Below are positions 5,102 to 7,373 of a DNA stretch of 7,373 nt, piece by piece. Numbering within the stretch: the first letter of the stretch is position 1; each line of letters opens with the position of its first letter. The notes beneath the pieces were generated by a model. That model saw nothing but the letters and a program-made list of their open reading frames with translations. It did not search any database and was not told where the DNA came from. The translations under genes were made by a program, and so were the position numbers. The stretch is from Acholeplasmataceae bacterium. GTDB lineage: Bacteria; Bacillota_I; Bacilli_A; Acholeplasmatales; Acholeplasmataceae. The stretch lies in contig JAAYNT010000124.1 of NCBI GenBank assembly GCA_012520715.1, forward strand, positions 1-7,373, written 5' to 3'.

Positions 5102-7373
5102 CTATTGTTTGACTTTAAGCCAATCAATTTGGTTTATATTTGTTTGTTTATTTATTTCAATTAAGTATTCAAATAAACCTATCGGTTCTACTAGTTTATT
5201 TTCATACTCGTATGGTAAAACTACAAATGCATTAAATGAAAATGGCAAGATTGGATCACTATTTGCTGGAACAAACGGACTATTTGGATCTAGTGATGAC
5301 CCTATAAATGTTTTACCGTATAACTCATGAATGCTATTTAATACTAAATATTTTCCGGTATATCTTAAATCACCTGGTCTAGTTTGATTTGATTTAATAA
5401 CTTGAGTTACTCCTTTAAAGACATTATTCTCAGCTAGGATCGCTCCGTTTTCTGTTGTTACAATGGCTTGATTAGTTAACATATTAGAAAATTCGCTAGT
5501 ACTTAAAATTTGATTCCATTTATTTTGAGCGTCAATCTTCATACTTGCTACATCACTAGCATCATAATAGTTATTAAATAAATGAACATCTCCACCAAGA
5601 CCATCAACATCTCCTCTTAATCTTGGGAAGCGGTCTTGTAAGTTAATAATTGTTGAGTTGGCAATTGTTAACTCAGTAATATTAGATTTAAATGCTGAAC
5701 CGCCTAGTAAGAAACCTTTCTTTTGAGATGAGACTAGTTTTGTAATTTCATCAATACTCATTCCAGCAGCTCTTAGTTTTTGGTATTTACTAGAGCCGCC
5801 ATTATTTTCAAAGTGCAACAATTGCGCTTTAATAAACTCATTTGGTTGAAAGTTAAAATGTAGATTTGTAAATGTTGCACCGTCAACAGCCGGTGTTCCG
5901 TATTTAAAATCAATTAAACCGTCATACGCTTTTCCTAGTTCAATATGATCAAACCAAATCCCACTTGTAGATTCTACTGTGAAGTAATCCCAGTCTTTAT
6001 TGTCATAATTACCAGACTCATCCCACTCCCAAAGTTCATCAAACTTTAAGTTTCTTATTATTATATTTTTAGCTCTTTTAACACTAAATGTTGCGTGTTT
6101 AATCGTATTTTTATTTTTAGAAAATATCATTAAACCTTCATTATATTTGGCATTACTGCCATTACGGTTTTCTAACCTAATTTTTGAAATTCCACTTTCA
6201 ATTAAGATTGGATGAAGTGATGGAGTGTTATGTGTTTGAAAAATTGAACGATAATCATCAGCAACTTGTGGGTATTTTTTAATTACTTCTTCATATCCTA
6301 AGTTTAAATCGGCTGTAATTTCAATTATTCTTGCAGCGTGTGTTCCATTTTTTGAGTTGTTTTCAGCTTTAATAGCATCTAAGAACTCAATTTCATTTGA
6401 AACTTTATAATATGATGGGTCATCTTCACTAATATTAGGAATACTAACTTTGCCTTCTGCAAATCCTAAAACATCATAATCAGTAATTTCAAATACTTTT
6501 TCTTCTTGAGTTTTTAAGATAATAAACTCAAACTCTTTTTGATCTTCAAAATCATAAATAGAAGCTACTACTTTTAATGTTACAACTACATCTTCACTTC
6601 CTCTTGTTACAACACCTTGGTTAGAAAGCACTTCTTGATTACTTGACTCCCAAGTTAATGTAACACCATCAACATTTGTTGGAAGTGATAAATTATATTT
6701 AACAGAATACGTATAAAATGAAATATCGTCAATTATTTCTTGAATTCTAGTTGGCCAATTAATTGGCTCTTCTGGATCATGTGGTGATTTTGTATCTGCA
6801 AAATCACCACTTAATTCAATAAACATATTATCTAAATAAACATATGGTTCTTGTACTTTGGTTGTAGTTCCTACTGTTCTAATTTTTATACCATTAAGTG
6901 GACCATCAATCATGATATCAATACCACCTTTTGGTGTTATTTCAATTAATTCATCAACAAGTTTAACAAAATACTTATACTTACTTTGATTTGTATCAAT
7001 AACAATTAAAGCTTGATATTTCAAATTAGGCGATACACTTAACTGTGATTTTGGCACTGCTGTTTCAGTACCATCACCATTACGGTATGTAAACCGGTTA
7101 GAACGGTTTGCTCCAACAGTAAAGACTCGTTTAGAATCAGTAGTTAACTCAATTGTAAATGATGCTCCGCCAGCGCCTTGAGTAAAGTCATAAACTAAAA
7201 TATAACGTCCAAAGCCTAATTGGTCAAAATCTTTTGTTAAAGTTGCTTCTTCAGTAGTTTCAGTTGCTTTTAATAGTTTAGTATTGTTAGTTTCAAATAA
7301 AAATGCATCTTGATTTTTAACATCCCAAACATTAACAAGTTCATCTAAAGAGTTATACTTTTCAAAATTTTCA
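5102..7373 (-). CDS. Multidomain secreted-type pectate lyase (PL1), 5' end outside window
   Basis: The frame is open from the right edge to a TAG at 5104-5102, showing about 757 residues of a longer protein; the GTG at 7057 lies mid-domain and is not the start. Pectate lyases cut alpha-1,4-galacturonan by Ca-dependent beta-elimination, outside the cell. Domains, N to C: a beta-rich, jelly-roll-like module (7373 to about 6815), possibly carbohydrate-binding, ending YLDNMFIELSG; an atrophied bacterial Ig-like domain (about 6745-6512) with LTWESSN and GVVTRG; then a PL1 right-handed beta-helix (about 6440-5300). The helix shows NIIIRNLKFD, IWFDHIEL, DGLIDFKYG (Ca/substrate region) and RFPRLR, whose first Arg (codon 5632-5630) is the expected catalytic base, then VHLFNNYYD. 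About 40 extra residues separate the FTNLHFNF strand from GFLLGGS. No LPXTG, membrane anchor or S-layer motif is seen at the C-terminus. The signal peptide must be beyond the window. Activity on methylated pectin is possible. Confidence 0.88.
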   Translation of the reverse strand, partial: ENFEKYNSLDELVNVWDVKNQDAFLFETNNTKLLKATETTEEATLTKDFDQLGFGRYILVYDFTQGAGGASFTIELTTDSKRVFTVGANRSNRFTYRNGDGTETAVPKSQLSVSPNLKYQALIVIDTNQSKYKYFVKLVDELIEITPKGGIDIMIDGPLNGIKIRTVGTTTKVQEPYVYLDNMFIELSGDFADTKSPHDPEEPINWPTRIQEIIDDISFYTYSVKYNLSLPTNVDGVTLTWESSNQEVLSNQGVVTRGSEDVVVTLKVVASIYDFEDQKEFEFIILKTQEEKVFEITDYDVLGFAEGKVSIPNISEDDPSYYKVSNEIEFLDAIKAENNSKNGTHAARIIEITADLNLGYEEVIKKYPQVADDYRSIFQTHNTPSLHPILIESGISKIRLENRNGSNAKYNEGLMIFSKNKNTIKHATFSVKRAKNIIIRNLKFDELWEWDESGNYDNKDWDYFTVESTSGIWFDHIELGKAYDGLIDFKYGTPAVDGATFTNLHFNFQPNEFIKAQLLHFENNGGSSKYQKLRAAGMSIDEITKLVSSQKKGFLLGGSAFKSNITELTIANSTIINLQDRFPRLRGDVDGLGGDVHLFNNYYDASDVASMKIDAQNKWNQILSTSEFSNMLTNQAIVTTENGAILAENNVFKGVTQVIKSNQTRPGDLRYTGKYLVLNSIHELYGKTFIGSSLDPNSPFVPANSDPILPFSFNAFVVLPYEYENKLVEPIGLFEYLIEINKQTNINQIDWLKVKQ

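Noticed and set aside
7055..7057. GTG at 7057 as the start of the pectate lyase
   Set aside because: The same frame stays open for a further 105 codons to the window edge with beta-rich protein-like sequence (for example FGRYILVYDFTQ), so the gene starts outside the window.
305..7373. Use of TGA as tryptophan (Mycoplasma-type code)
   Set aside because: Every tryptophan examined in the genes is TGG, the frames are complete with the standard code, and expected domains are intact without reading through TGA.
1..7373. CRISPR array, insertion sequence, tRNA or rRNA, attachment sites
   Set aside because: I saw no spaced identical repeats, transposase-like coding sequence, terminal inverted repeats or cloverleaf-like GC-rich segments on either strand.

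Overview
The window is AT-rich and every convincing gene lies on the minus strand, so transcription runs from high to low coordinates. All visible stops are TAA or TAG. The many tryptophans are encoded by TGG with no in-frame TGA, so the standard bacterial code applies. The sigma-A-type promoters, a GGGAGG ribosome binding site and two perfect catabolite-responsive (cre-like) operators point to a low-GC Gram-positive lineage: Bacillota, or a standard-code Mollicutes relative such as the Acholeplasma/Izemoplasma side. The exact taxon cannot be fixed from this sequence. The theme is pectin/galacturonate catabolism.

Layout in transcription order (right to left). (1) 7373-5102: the C-terminal part of a large secreted-type pectate lyase (PL1) with a beta-rich N-terminal module and an atrophied Ig-like domain; its start lies beyond the right edge, and it ends at a good Rho-independent terminator (5070-5096). 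(2) 5009-4981: a strong extended -10 promoter whose -35 is covered by a perfect cre-like site. It drives a putative operon: a 209-residue fragment of a GLUG-like repeat protein (4947-4318), a large hairpin (4271-4301), a GH105 unsaturated (rhamno)galacturonyl hydrolase (4246-3170), and two tandem paralogous MATE-family transporters (3167-1758 and 1741-305). (3) 261-233: a second promoter of the same design, driving the start of uxaB (tagaturonate reductase), which runs off the left edge at base 1.

Inferred cooperation: the PL1 enzyme cuts pectate or pectin outside the cell. Unsaturated oligosaccharides enter by an importer not seen here. The cytoplasmic GH105 removes the terminal unsaturated uronate, and UxaB reduces tagaturonate derived from galacturonate. 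Both promoters would be silenced by a CcpA/LacI-type repressor, and they also share an 11-bp leader motif at nearly the same distance from the -10. The most notable points are this two-promoter regulatory signature, the repeat-protein fragment fused directly to a promoter without signal peptide or Shine-Dalgarno, and a paired MATE module where a sugar importer would be expected.
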